Source: an uncultured Chitinophagaceae bacterium (GTDB lineage: Bacteria; Bacteroidota; Bacteroidia; Chitinophagales; Chitinophagaceae). Taken from it: a stretch of 64,000 bases of DNA. The notes below the pieces were generated by a model. It worked only from the letters and a program-made list of their open reading frames with translations, had not been told where the DNA came from and searched no databases. Below are positions 7,780 to 17,467 of the stretch, piece by piece. The stretch's first letter is position 1, and each line of letters begins with the position of its first letter. The position numbers and the translations under genes were made by a program. Location: assembly GCA_937900675.1 (NCBI GenBank), contig CALCEA010000113.1, forward strand, positions 1 through 64,000. The letters are read 5' to 3'.

Positions 7780-9510
7780 TTGCAAGCAACTGGTACATAT
7801 AGTAGTCCTCAAGAAATACTGAAAACCTATTGGGGGTATGGTCATTTTAGACCTCAACAGCTAGAAGTAATTGAAACTGTTTTAGCGGGAAAAGATGTAT
7901 TAACATTATTGCCCACTGGAGCAGGAAAATCTATTTGCTATCAAATACCTGTGCTTTGTAAAAAAGGAATAGGTATTGTAATTAGCCCCTTAATTGCATT
8001 AATGCAAGATCAAGTAAAAGATTTAAAAGCAAAGAATATCAATGCTATCAATTTGGGTGGAGAAATTGATTTTTATACCCAGCAAAGAATATTTAAAGAT
8101 ATTCAAGCAGGCATGTATCAATTTATTTATTGCTCCCCTGAAAAATTAGCACAAAAAAACTTTCAAGATTTTTTACAAAGCATTCCCATTCAATTAATAG
8201 CTATAGATGAAGCCCACTGTATTTCTCAGTGGGGTTATGATTTTAGACCTTCTTATAGAAAGCTAGATATCATCAAAAAATTATTCCCATCGATTCCTGT
8301 ATTGGCCATGACTGCTTCTGCGATACCTATGGTACAGGAAGATATGATCAAACAACTTCAGTTAAAGCAACCCACTATAATCACTAGTAGTTTTTTAAGA
8401 CCTAATCTAAGTTATGCAGTTAAAAAAGTAGCAGTCAAATTACATAGTGTAAGAAGTATTTTAAGTCAAACCAATGGTTCTACTATTATTTATTGCGGCA
8501 CAAGAAATAATGTTACCCAACTTACCCAATTATTAAAAGCTTATAAATTTAGTGTAGAAGAATATCATGCAGGATTACCTATACATATTAGAAAAGCTGT
8601 TCAAGAATCTTGGATGAATAATCAAACTCAAATTGTAGTTTGTACCAGCGCATTTGGTATGGGTATTAATAAGCCAGATGTTAGAATGGTGATTCATTAT
8701 GATATTCCAGGCAGCATTGAACAATACTATCAAGAAGCAGGTAGAGCAGGCAGAGATGGCAAAGCAGCTGAAGCAATTTTATTATACCAGCAATCCGATT
8801 GGGAATATTGGGAGGCTTTACAATCTAAAAAGTTCCCTCCTATCGAGACGATTAAAAAAGTGTATCAACACTTAGCAGATTTTGTACAATTACCTATTGG
8901 CATGGGTGAACAAGACCAATTCCCTTTTGATTTTGAACAATTTTGTTTGGTATTTGATCTAGATAAAACCATTGCAAGAAATGCTTTACAATGGATTGCC
9001 CAAGAAGGACATGTGAAATTCTCTGAAGCTTCTTTTAAACCATCCATGGTGCAAGTTTTAGGGGATAGAAATACCATTGAGCAATTTGAAAGAAATAATG
9101 TGATTGCGGGTACTGTTTTACAAACCTTATTAAGAACTTATGGGGGAATCTTAGACAGTCCTCAAATGATTCAAGAAAATCTGTTAGCAGATTTAGTTCA
9201 AAGAGATATTTATTTTATTCAAAAGCAATTAATCTATTTAGCAGAACTGGGATTGATTCATTATCATCAAAAAGAAAACCAACCTATTGTTCAATTTAAT
9301 TGGAATAGAACTTCTGCTGAATTTATGAAGTTAGATTTGGATCAATATACTGCCAGAAAAAAAGCTTTCTTGGAAAGAATCAAAGCTTTTGCGCAATACA
9401 TCCAAGATGCCCACTTAAGCTGTAGAAGTCAGTATTTAGCCCATTATTTTGGAGAAAAAGACCCTATTTCTTGTAATATTTGTGATATTTGTACAAGTAC
9501 GAAGGATTAG
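7780..9510 (+). CDS. recQ: RecQ-family ATP-dependent DNA helicase
   Basis: 3'-5' superfamily 2 DNA helicase for recombination and repair, 576 aa. Motif I is LPTGAGKS (44-51), motif II is DEAH (about 141) followed by the RecQ loop CISQWGYDFR, and motif VI is QEAGRAGRDG (about 316-325). A four-Cys zinc site (CRSQ, then CNICDIC) lies at the very C-terminus (about 547-570), with no HRDC domain after it. No ATG occurs before the helicase core, so a TTG start at 7780, 3 bases after the upstream stop codon, is the best choice and implies coupling to the ATPase gene. Confidence 0.9.
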   Translation: MQATGTYSSPQEILKTYWGYGHFRPQQLEVIETVLAGKDVLTLLPTGAGKSICYQIPVLCKKGIGIVISPLIALMQDQVKDLKAKNINAINLGGEIDFYTQQRIFKDIQAGMYQFIYCSPEKLAQKNFQDFLQSIPIQLIAIDEAHCISQWGYDFRPSYRKLDIIKKLFPSIPVLAMTASAIPMVQEDMIKQLQLKQPTIITSSFLRPNLSYAVKKVAVKLHSVRSILSQTNGSTIIYCGTRNNVTQLTQLLKAYKFSVEEYHAGLPIHIRKAVQESWMNNQTQIVVCTSAFGMGINKPDVRMVIHYDIPGSIEQYYQEAGRAGRDGKAAEAILLYQQSDWEYWEALQSKKFPPIETIKKVYQHLADFVQLPIGMGEQDQFPFDFEQFCLVFDLDKTIARNALQWIAQEGHVKFSEASFKPSMVQVLGDRNTIEQFERNNVIAGTVLQTLLRTYGGILDSPQMIQENLLADLVQRDIYFIQKQLIYLAELGLIHYHQKENQPIVQFNWNRTSAEFMKLDLDQYTARKKAFLERIKAFAQYIQDAHLSCRSQYLAHYFGEKDPISCNICDICTSTKD

Positions 9511-9588
9511 GTATATTTTAACAAAAGATTGGAAACCCTAATTTTAGAACCATTGTAAAAAATTGTTTCTTTACATAAAGCAATCAAT

Positions 9589-10287
9589 ATGGAAGACAAG
9601 AAAAAATATAAAATACTTCTTTGTGAAGACGATAGCAATCTAGGATTGGTATTAAAAAATTACCTAGAACTAGACGAGTATGAAGTAACATTAGAAAGAG
9701 ATGGTCGTTTAGGATTAGCTGCTTTTCAAAGAGAAAAATTTGACCTTTGTTTATTAGATGTGATGATGCCTCATATGGATGGCTTTACTCTGGCTGAAGA
9801 AATTAGAAATACAGATCCTGATATTCCTTTATTCTTTTTAAGTGCAAAGACATTAAAAGAAGATATCATCACTGGCTATAAATTAGGTGCGGACGATTAT
9901 ATTACCAAGCCTTTTGATAGTGAAGTGCTTTTAATGAAAATCAAAGCCATTATTAAAAGAAATGAAGAAGACAATAAAATTGTAGATAACCAAGAGTTTG
10001 AATTAGGAAAATATCATTTCAATCCTAAGTTAAGAGAATTGGTATTCAACGGACAGGTGCAAGTTTTGTCTCCTAAAGAGAATGAGTTATTAAAAATGCT
10101 TTCTGAGCATAAGAATGATTTATTAACTCGAGAGAAAGCCTTGAAAAAAATCTGGGGCAGTGATACCTACTTCAATGGCAGAAGTATGGATGTGTACATT
10201 GCTAAATTGAGAAAGTACTTAAAAGAAGACGAAAAAATTGAAATTGTAAATATTCACGGAAACGGATTTAGATTAGTGGTAAACTAA
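9589..10287 (+). CDS. OmpR/PhoB-family response regulator (RprY-like)
   Basis: Two-component transcription regulator, 232 aa. The receiver domain (about 8-122) has the acidic pocket Glu13-Asp14-Asp15, phosphoacceptor Asp57 (LLDVMMP) and the conserved Lys near 107 (ITKPFDS). The C-terminal winged-helix DNA-binding domain (about 133-232) includes LSPKENELL and NIHGNGFRL. No histidine kinase gene is next to it, so it is an orphan regulator here. It resembles the RprY type common in Bacteroidota; that name is a guess from overall pattern. Its TAA interlocks with the ruvB stop codon (CTAA). Confidence 0.9.
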   Translation: MEDKKKYKILLCEDDSNLGLVLKNYLELDEYEVTLERDGRLGLAAFQREKFDLCLLDVMMPHMDGFTLAEEIRNTDPDIPLFFLSAKTLKEDIITGYKLGADDYITKPFDSEVLLMKIKAIIKRNEEDNKIVDNQEFELGKYHFNPKLRELVFNGQVQVLSPKENELLKMLSEHKNDLLTREKALKKIWGSDTYFNGRSMDVYIAKLRKYLKEDEKIEIVNIHGNGFRLVVN

Positions 10288-11312
10288 AATAATTCCTGCG
10301 TATTACCCTGAGTTTTTATTTTCCCTAAATGTTCATACGCCTTGTGGGTGACTTCTCGTCCACGAGGCGTTCTTTGTAAAAAGCCTTCTTGAATTAAGAA
10401 TGGTTCATATACTTCTTCAATGGTACCAGACTCCTCACCCACTGCAGTAGCAATGGTAGTGATACCAACCGGACCGCCTTTGAATTTTTCAATGATCGCT
10501 AATAAAATCCTGTTATCCATTTCGTCTAATCCATGTTCATCCACATTCAATGCCTTTAATGCATGTTGTGTAATGCCTAAATCAACCTGACCATCATTTA
10601 ACACCTGTGCAAAATCTCGCACTCTTCTTAATAAACCATTGGCAATTCTTGGTGTTCCTCTACTTCTTCTAGCAATTTCACCTGCTGCATGACTATCAAT
10701 TTGTACAGATAATATTTGTGCACTTCTTTCAATGATCTTTTGTAATACAGTAGCAGGATAATATTCCAATCTTGATTTAATACCAAATCTTGACAATAAA
10801 GGGGCAGTTAATAATCCACTTCTAGTAGTAGCCCCTACTAATGTGAATGGATTTAAATTGATTTGAATACTTCTTGCATTAGGACCACTATCAATCATGA
10901 TATCAATCTTAAAATCCTCCATGGCAGCATACAAGTATTCTTCTACCACGGTACTCAATCGATGTATCTCGTCTATAAACAATACATCATTGGGTTCTAG
11001 ACTGGTTAACAAACCCGCTAAATCACTAGGCTTGTCAATGACAGGACCAGATGTTTCTTTGATTTGTACACCCATTTCGTTGGCTACAATTCTACTAAGT
11101 GTAGTTTTACCTAAACCCGGAGGGCCATGAAATAAGATATGATCCAAGGGTTCCCCTCTCATTTTAGCCGCTTTAATAAAGATGCTAATGTTTTCAATTA
11201 ATTGAGGTTGACCAGAGAATGCATCAATAGCAGTTGGACGAATACTATTTTCAAATTCTCTATCCTGAGGATTTAAATTTGGGCTTTCAGCGTCTAAAAT
11301 AGGATTCGACAT
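10284..11312 (-). CDS. ruvB: Holliday junction branch migration ATPase RuvB
   Basis: AAA+ motor that drives branch migration with RuvA before RuvC resolves the junction. 342 aa, normal length. Walker A is GPPGLGKTT (63-71), Walker B is [10 protein letters not shown], the RuvB-specific segment GATTRSGLL follows, and a winged-helix domain lies at the C-terminus ([12 protein letters not shown]). It lies 18 bases after the DPP IV-like gene in the same direction and may be read from the leuS transcript. ruvC is also in this window, about 12 kb away; ruvA is not seen. Confidence 0.97.
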   Translation of the reverse strand: MSNPILDAESPNLNPQDREFENSIRPTAIDAFSGQPQLIENISIFIKAAKMRGEPLDHILFHGPPGLGKTTLSRIVANEMGVQIKETSGPVIDKPSDLAGLLTSLEPNDVLFIDEIHRLSTVVEEYLYAAMEDFKIDIMIDSGPNARSIQINLNPFTLVGATTRSGLLTAPLLSRFGIKSRLEYYPATVLQKIIERSAQILSVQIDSHAAGEIARRSRGTPRIANGLLRRVRDFAQVLNDGQVDLGITQHALKALNVDEHGLDEMDNRILLAIIEKFKGGPVGITTIATAVGEESGTIEEVYEPFLIQEGFLQRTPRGREVTHKAYEHLGKIKTQGNTQELF

Positions 11313-11330
11313 ATCTGTTGATTAATTCAA

Positions 11331-13436
11331 TTATTTAGTAGCAGGAACTGGCTTCTCTAATAAATGAGTATAAATGAATTTTGTTTTTAAATCTGCAAAA
11401 TGTTTTCCTTTTGCACCACCCCATCCATGTCTACCACCTGGATACAACATGAATTCAACTTCTTTACCATTATCCTGTAATGCACTTAATAATTGAATAG
11501 AGTTTTGCATATGTACATTATCATCTGAAGTTCCATGTACTAACTGCAATACACCTTTGAAGTTTTTAATATGGGTCATCACAGATCCAGACTTGTATCC
11601 TTCTGGATTTTCTTTTGGCGTATCCATGAATCTTTCCGTATAATGTGAGTCATACAATTCCCAAGCAGTTACACTTCCTCCAGCCATTGCATGTGTAAAT
11701 ACAGAAGAACCGAATGTTAAAGCATAACAACTCATGTATCCACCATAGCTAAATCCAGTGATGGCGATTTTCTTTGGATCTGCATGTCCATTTTCAATGA
11801 ACCATTTTGCCATGGTCATATAATCTGTCATTTCCCAGTAACCTAAATTGCGATACATATAGTTCACCCCTTCTTTACCAAAGTGTCCACTCGCTCTATG
11901 GTCAAATGCTACTTGAATCAATCCATCTTTTGCCAATGGTTCTTTATAGGCAGGATTAGTCCAGTTATCCATCACTGTTCCTGCGCTAGGACCGCCATAG
12001 ATACTTACTAGCATTGGATACTTTTTATTTGGATCCATATTTTTTGGCCAAGTAACTAATGCTGGTAATTCATATAAACCATCTGCACTTTTAATTCTAA
12101 TTAATTCTGTTTTTGCATAGTCTTCTGCTTTAAAACTTGAATCTACTGCTGTTCCAATGTTTTCTACTGCAGGCTCTCCTTTTTTAGGTATGTCAAAAAT
12201 AGATAAGGCAGTTGGTGTTGTTGCATTGCTGTATAATCCTACGAAATGTTTTGCATCTGGCGACAAATTCACTTGACTATAATTAAAGTTGCCTTTAGAT
12301 AATCTCTTTAAATTTTTACCATCAAATCCAATACTATAAAAATCCACTCTTGCTGTATTTTCAATACCTCTTGCAGTGAAATAGATAGTCTTCGTTTTTT
12401 CTTCTATTAATTTAATACTGGTAACAGTGTATTTTCCATTGGTAATAGGATTGATCAAGTTGCCATTGATATCATATAAATATAATTGATTCCAACCAGT
12501 AGCATCTGATTGTGCAATATATCCTTTGTTATTAGCTAAGAAATTAATTCTGCCACTCACTCTATCTTCTAAATCGATCCAAGTTTTTTGATATTCTTTA
12601 TAAACTTCTTTCTTTGCTCCAGTAGCCATATCTAATTCGTAGATCTTTAAATTGTTTTGTCCACGATCCATCCATGACATCCACATGCTGTTATTATTTG
12701 GATTCCAAATAGGCCATCCAAAATATTGATCTTCTTGCTCATTAAAATCTGCCCAAGTAATATTGCCACCGGTTGGACTAGTCCATCCAATTTTCACAGT
12801 TGGGTTAGGATCTCCTGCTTTAGGATATCTTGTTTCTTCAATAAAACCATGTTGTCCATCACTATTGTAAATAGGGAACATTGGCACTTCACGCTCATCA
12901 AAGCGCATAAAAGAAATATACTTACTGTCAGGGCTCCACCAAAATGCTCGGTACTGAGTAGGGCGACCAAATATTTCTTCAAAATATACCCAGCTTGCAT
13001 AACCATTTAAAATACCTTTTGTGTTTTCTGAAGTGATAGCGTGTTCTTTCTTGTCAGATAAACTAATAGTATATAAATTATTGTTTTTTGTATAACCTAC
13101 AAAGTTGCCGTCTGGAGAAAGCGTTGGATTCTTTTCCTCCACTGCATCAAATGTCAATTGAGTCTCTGTACCATTTTCTTTTAAATAAATATTAGCATTT
13201 TTAACTATTACAGTTTTTTCTGTCGCAGGTAAAGCAGCAGCTGGAGCTGCAACATATTGCTTGGTCTTTATATTGTATAGATACTCTTTAGCGGTAGTTT
13301 CCTTATTTAACTTAGTGCTCACTAAAATTTGTTCATTATCTACCCAACGAATAAATCTTGGAAGATTATTACTAGGCATTTGTGCATTCACACATACCAT
13401 CACAAAAAGACCAACACTTAAAAATACTTTTTTCAT
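11331..13436 (-). CDS. Dipeptidyl peptidase IV-like serine peptidase (S9B)
   Basis: Secreted prolyl oligopeptidase-family peptidase, 701 aa, with a signal peptide (1-18, cleavage near VNAQ). A beta-propeller (about 35-450) is followed by an alpha/beta hydrolase domain. The catalytic triad is Ser563 (GFSYGGY), Asp638 (GTSDDNVH) and His670 (GGRHGWG). The Glu153-Glu154 pair in WVYFEEIF matches the double Glu that anchors the free N-terminus in DPP IV, supporting removal of X-Pro dipeptides rather than endopeptidase activity. Probably periplasmic, for peptide nutrition. It lies 17 bases after leuS in the same direction. Confidence 0.92.
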   Translation of the reverse strand: MKKVFLSVGLFVMVCVNAQMPSNNLPRFIRWVDNEQILVSTKLNKETTAKEYLYNIKTKQYVAAPAAALPATEKTVIVKNANIYLKENGTETQLTFDAVEEKNPTLSPDGNFVGYTKNNNLYTISLSDKKEHAITSENTKGILNGYASWVYFEEIFGRPTQYRAFWWSPDSKYISFMRFDEREVPMFPIYNSDGQHGFIEETRYPKAGDPNPTVKIGWTSPTGGNITWADFNEQEDQYFGWPIWNPNNNSMWMSWMDRGQNNLKIYELDMATGAKKEVYKEYQKTWIDLEDRVSGRINFLANNKGYIAQSDATGWNQLYLYDINGNLINPITNGKYTVTSIKLIEEKTKTIYFTARGIENTARVDFYSIGFDGKNLKRLSKGNFNYSQVNLSPDAKHFVGLYSNATTPTALSIFDIPKKGEPAVENIGTAVDSSFKAEDYAKTELIRIKSADGLYELPALVTWPKNMDPNKKYPMLVSIYGGPSAGTVMDNWTNPAYKEPLAKDGLIQVAFDHRASGHFGKEGVNYMYRNLGYWEMTDYMTMAKWFIENGHADPKKIAITGFSYGGYMSCYALTFGSSVFTHAMAGGSVTAWELYDSHYTERFMDTPKENPEGYKSGSVMTHIKNFKGVLQLVHGTSDDNVHMQNSIQLLSALQDNGKEVEFMLYPGGRHGWGGAKGKHFADLKTKFIYTHLLEKPVPATK

Positions 13437-13453
13437 ATAGCGTATTTAAAAAA

Positions 13454-16204
13454 TTATATAACGATATTAATCATTTTCCCTTTTACAAAAATCAATTTTT
13501 TCAAAGGCTTATCTTCTACCCACTTTTGGATAGTCGCATTAGCCAATACAATCTCTTTTACTTGTTCTTCTGTAGCATCCAATGCAATAGAGATATTTAC
13601 TCTAACTTTTCCATTGATACTTACAGGATACTCTTTGCTAGACTCTACTACATACTTTGATTCAAATACAGGAAATGGAGCATCTACAATCAAACCTTTA
13701 TTTCCAATCAATGCCCATAATTCCTCTGCAAAATGCGGAGCATACGGCGTAATCAAGATCAATACTTGTTCTAGTATCTCTTTTTTATGACAGCCAATAT
13801 CATACAATTCATTAATACAAATCATGAAAGTACTTACTGCTGTATTAAAACTATAGCGTTCTGTATCTTCCTCAATCTTCTTGATGGTTTTATGTAAGAT
13901 CTTGTACTCTTCATTGGTTGGAGTTTCATTGACCCATACCTGACCCTTCATTTCATCGTAAAATAAACGCCAGAATTTCTTGATAAATCTATGCACCCCT
14001 TCAATACCTTTTGTATCCCATGGTTTGCTTTGTTCAACTGGACCAAGGAACATTTCATACATTCTAAATGTATCAGCACCATACTTGTTTACCAAATCAT
14101 CAGGGTTTACTGTGTTGAATTTAGACTTAGACATTTTCTCTACTTCAACACCGCAGATATATTTTCCATCTTCTAATTCAAATGTAGCATTGGCATAATC
14201 TGGCTTCCACTTTTTAAATGCTTCTGTATCTAATTCTACTCCATCTACAATATTCACATCCACATGCAATTGATCTACTTCTTGTGATCCAATTAATCCT
14301 GCAGATACAAAAACCTGTGTACCTCTTTTACGATACACAAATCTTGAACTTCCTTGAATCATACCCTGATTCAATAATTTTTTATAGGGCTCGTCAAAAC
14401 CTATATGTCCCAAATCATACATTACTTTGGTCCACATTCTACTGTACAATAAATGTCCAACAGCATGTTCTGTACCACCAATGTATAAATCTACCTGTCC
14501 CCAATAATCACTTGCTTTTCGACCACAAAATTCATTAGCATTAGTAGGGTCCATATATCTTAAAAAATACCAACTGCTTCCAGCATAACCCGGCATGGTA
14601 TTGGTTTCATAATTAGCAGCTTTCCAAGTATCAATATTGGCTAATGGCCCCTCTCCTTCTGGACCAGGTCCATAATGATCTACATTAGGCAATACCAATG
14701 GTAATTCATTTTCTGATAAAGGATACGCTATACCATTGATCCATTTAATTGGAAATGGTTCGCCCCAATATCGTTGTCTACTAAATGCAGCGTCACGCAT
14801 TTTATAATTTACTTTGCGCTTACCAATACCCATTTCCTCTATCTTATCATTCACAATTGCAATGGCGTCTTTTTGAACAATGCCGTTTAAAAAATCGCTG
14901 TTGCACAATTTTGCTTCCTTTGTAGGATTAGCTTCATTTCCATTAAATGCCTCTCCAATGATATTGGTAATAGGAATATTAAAATGTTGCGCAAATTTAA
15001 AGTCTCTATCATCTCCGCAAGGAACCGCCATAATGGCCCCAGTGCCATAACCTGCTAATACATATTCAGAAATCCAAACTGGAATAGCTTGTTGATTAAA
15101 AGGATTAACTACATAAGCTCCGGTAAAGCAACCTGTAATTTTTTTCTCCGCAATTCTTTCTCTTTCGCTTCTGCTTTTTACATAAGCAATATAATTCGCA
15201 ACCTCCGCTTGATGAGATGCTGGTGTAATTTTTTCAATCAATTCATGCTCTGGCGCAACTACCATAAAGTCAACACCAAAAACGGTATCAGGTCTTGTGG
15301 TATATACTTTTAATACCTGATCCGTACCTTGAACTTTAAAATCTATTTCAGCACCATAGCTTTTGCCAATCCAATTAGATTGCATCTCTTTCATGGCATC
15401 ACTAAACTGAATAGTATCCAGTCCAGTCAATAATCTATCTGCATATTCAGTAATTCTCAAATACCATTGACGCAATTTTTTCTTCTCCACTGGATGCCCT
15501 CCTCTCTCACTAAAACCATTGATCACTTCGTCATTCGCCAAAACCGTACCCAAAGCCTCACACCAATTCACTTCGCCGTATCCACAAAAAGCTAAGCGAT
15601 ACTGCATCAAAATATCTTGTTGTTCTTTTTCACTCATAGATTTCCAAGCAGCTGCATCAAATTGAAGCTTTGCATTTCCTGGACATTCATGTGAAAGATT
15701 TCCTTCTTTTTCAAATGCTGCAATTAATTGAGCAATAGGAGTAGCTTTTTGAGCTGCTCTATCATAATATGCATTGAATAATTGTAAGAAAATCCATTGA
15801 GTCCATTTGTAATAGGTGGCATCGCAGGTTCTTACTTCTCTATCCCAATCATAACAAAATCCTATATTATCTAATTGCTTTCTGAAATTATCAATATTCC
15901 CGTGGGTGCTTTTTGCAGGATGTACCCCATGCTCTATAGCATATTGTTCTGCAGGTAATCCAAATGCATCATAACCCATAGGATGCAAAACATTGAATCC
16001 TTTTAAACGCTTATATCTACTGTAAATATCTGAAGCAATATAACCCAAAGGATGCCCTACATGCAAACCAGCACCACTTGGATAAGGGAACATGTCCAAT
16101 ACATAACACTTAGGTTTATCAGAATTATTAGAAACCTGATACGCTTTTTGAACCTTCCATTGATCCTGCCATTTTTTCTCTATGGCCCTAAATTGATACT
16201 CCAT
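13454..16204 (-). CDS. leuS: Leucyl-tRNA synthetase
   Basis: Class I aminoacyl-tRNA synthetase charging tRNA-Leu, 916 aa. The HIGH motif appears as HVGH (48-51) and KMSKS lies at about 690. The CP1 editing domain carries the threonine-rich loop TTRPDTVFG and the conserved GTGAIMAVPCGDDRDF. Compared with the E. coli enzyme as I know it, there is extra sequence of roughly 45 residues before NWCEALGTVLAN, rich in charged residues, as is usual in Bacteroidota. A 5' leader of about 65 bases is expected from the TACATTTG box at 16274-16281. The gene precedes the DPP IV-like gene and ruvB. Confidence 0.97.
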   Translation of the reverse strand: MEYQFRAIEKKWQDQWKVQKAYQVSNNSDKPKCYVLDMFPYPSGAGLHVGHPLGYIASDIYSRYKRLKGFNVLHPMGYDAFGLPAEQYAIEHGVHPAKSTHGNIDNFRKQLDNIGFCYDWDREVRTCDATYYKWTQWIFLQLFNAYYDRAAQKATPIAQLIAAFEKEGNLSHECPGNAKLQFDAAAWKSMSEKEQQDILMQYRLAFCGYGEVNWCEALGTVLANDEVINGFSERGGHPVEKKKLRQWYLRITEYADRLLTGLDTIQFSDAMKEMQSNWIGKSYGAEIDFKVQGTDQVLKVYTTRPDTVFGVDFMVVAPEHELIEKITPASHQAEVANYIAYVKSRSERERIAEKKITGCFTGAYVVNPFNQQAIPVWISEYVLAGYGTGAIMAVPCGDDRDFKFAQHFNIPITNIIGEAFNGNEANPTKEAKLCNSDFLNGIVQKDAIAIVNDKIEEMGIGKRKVNYKMRDAAFSRQRYWGEPFPIKWINGIAYPLSENELPLVLPNVDHYGPGPEGEGPLANIDTWKAANYETNTMPGYAGSSWYFLRYMDPTNANEFCGRKASDYWGQVDLYIGGTEHAVGHLLYSRMWTKVMYDLGHIGFDEPYKKLLNQGMIQGSSRFVYRKRGTQVFVSAGLIGSQEVDQLHVDVNIVDGVELDTEAFKKWKPDYANATFELEDGKYICGVEVEKMSKSKFNTVNPDDLVNKYGADTFRMYEMFLGPVEQSKPWDTKGIEGVHRFIKKFWRLFYDEMKGQVWVNETPTNEEYKILHKTIKKIEEDTERYSFNTAVSTFMICINELYDIGCHKKEILEQVLILITPYAPHFAEELWALIGNKGLIVDAPFPVFESKYVVESSKEYPVSINGKVRVNISIALDATEEQVKEIVLANATIQKWVEDKPLKKLIFVKGKMINIVI

Positions 16205-16268
16205 TTCTTAAATTATCTTAAAAATTCTATGATAGCCCTATTTTTGACTAAATTTTGGCTAATTCAGC

Positions 16269-16315
16269 CTTTGCAAATGTAAGTCTTTAGCGCTCAAAAC
16301 CCTACATTTGCAAAG
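16269..16315. promoter_or_regulatory. Inverted-repeat divergent promoter, leuS / ftsX
   Basis: A perfect 13-base inverted repeat: CTTTGCAAATGTA at 16269-16281 and TACATTTGCAAAG at 16303-16315, with a 21-base spacer. Each arm contains a TACATTTG -7 box, one pointing to leuS (minus strand, 16274-16281) and one to ftsX (plus strand, 16303-16310). The two promoters are near mirror images. A further plus-strand TATTTTTG is at 16239-16246. Confidence 0.55.
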
Positions 16316-16338
16316 CGAACCAGTAAAATTTTAATACT

Positions 16339-17214
16339 ATGGCAGGAACCAACTCCGCATCTTTAAAACGCAGTAAACCCAACTATATCTATAGCATTAT
16401 TGGGGTGGCGATTGTACTGTTTATAATGGGCATTATGGGGTGGTTATTCTTAAACCTTCGTACCATCGGAGACAATTTCAAAGAAGACATTAGAATTAGT
16501 GTTTATTTAAAGGGCACTGACAAAAATACCATCGGCAAATTACAGGCATTTATTGCAGGTCAACCCTACGCAAAAAATGTAGAATATGTAGACAAGGAAA
16601 AAGCAAAAGCAATTTGGAACGCCGAGAACAGCGAAGATTGGGCAAAAATTTTAGATGTGAATCCGCTTCCAGAAAGTGTTGACTTTTTCGCCAAAGCTCA
16701 ATATGTTAACCCTGATAGTTTAAGTAAAATAACTACAAATATTGGTGCTCAATTTAAAAATGATATAGCGGATATTCAATACCCTAAAAGTTTGGTTTCT
16801 AGCTTAAACGAAAGAGCTGCAAAAGTGGGTATCATCTTTTTAGTAATGTCTATTATTTTATGTGTGATTGTAATTGTAAGTATCGATAATACCATTAGAC
16901 TTGCTATGTTCAGTAATCGCTTCTTGATCAAAACCATGCAAATGGTGGGTGCCACAAGAAGCTTTATATCAAAGCCATTAGTGATTCGTGCACTCATCAA
17001 TGGTTTAATCAGTGCAGGCATTGCCTTAGTTGTATTATTTGGTTTAATTCAATGGACTGCATCACAATTTCCACAAATTCAAACCTTACAAGGTGTAGGC
17101 AATAACCTGATCTTATTTTTTGGTTTGATTATTGTCGGGGTAGGTATTTCTGTGTTAAGTACTTACAGAAGTGTGGTGAAATATTTAAAAATGAAACTAG
17201 ACGAACTTTATTAA
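16339..17214 (+). CDS. ftsX: FtsX-like cell division permease
   Basis: Inner-membrane protein of the FtsEX type, which couples ATP use at the division site to activation of peptidoglycan hydrolases. 291 aa. TM1 is at about 18-41, a periplasmic domain at about 42-160, and three more membrane segments follow (about 163-187, 212-236, 254-276), the FtsX topology. No ftsE is adjacent; the partner ATPase must be elsewhere. The genes after it (DUF3098, uppP) match a common Bacteroidota gene order and also point to envelope growth. Confidence 0.88.
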   Translation: MAGTNSASLKRSKPNYIYSIIGVAIVLFIMGIMGWLFLNLRTIGDNFKEDIRISVYLKGTDKNTIGKLQAFIAGQPYAKNVEYVDKEKAKAIWNAENSEDWAKILDVNPLPESVDFFAKAQYVNPDSLSKITTNIGAQFKNDIADIQYPKSLVSSLNERAAKVGIIFLVMSIILCVIVIVSIDNTIRLAMFSNRFLIKTMQMVGATRSFISKPLVIRALINGLISAGIALVVLFGLIQWTASQFPQIQTLQGVGNNLILFFGLIIVGVGISVLSTYRSVVKYLKMKLDELY

Positions 17215-17224
17215 AATTTATATC

Positions 17225-17464
17225 ATGAATCAACCTAAGGATAAAAAATCATTACAGTTTTTTGGCAAATCCAACTATACATGGATGCTTATTGGTGCAG
17301 CATGTATTGTTATTGGTATGTTATTAATGTCGGGAGGCAAGAGTCCTAATCCAGATGTGTTCGACCCTAATGAAGTGTATAGCTTTAGAAGAATTACTTT
17401 AGCTCCAATTGTTATTATTATTGGCTTTGTTATTGAGATCTACGCCATCTTCAAAAAAGACTAA
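17225..17464 (+). CDS. DUF3098 family small membrane protein
   Basis: 79 aa protein with two predicted membrane helices (about 17-37 and 57-75) joined by a short loop with SPNPDVFDPNEVYSFRRIT, the recognisable core of DUF3098. The function is unknown. It lies 10 bases after ftsX and 3 bases before uppP, so it is almost certainly co-transcribed with them, and this ftsX-DUF3098-uppP order is recurrent in Bacteroidota. A role in division or cell wall lipid cycling is a guess from context. Confidence 0.85.
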   Translation: MNQPKDKKSLQFFGKSNYTWMLIGAACIVIGMLLMSGGKSPNPDVFDPNEVYSFRRITLAPIVIIIGFVIEIYAIFKKD

Positions 17465-17467
17465 GAG

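Noticed and set aside
12726..13010. Open frames on the strand opposite the DPP IV-like gene, and similar antisense frames elsewhere
   Set aside because: They lie wholly within strongly supported genes, have low-complexity or Cys/Ile-rich translations and no promoter or family signal.
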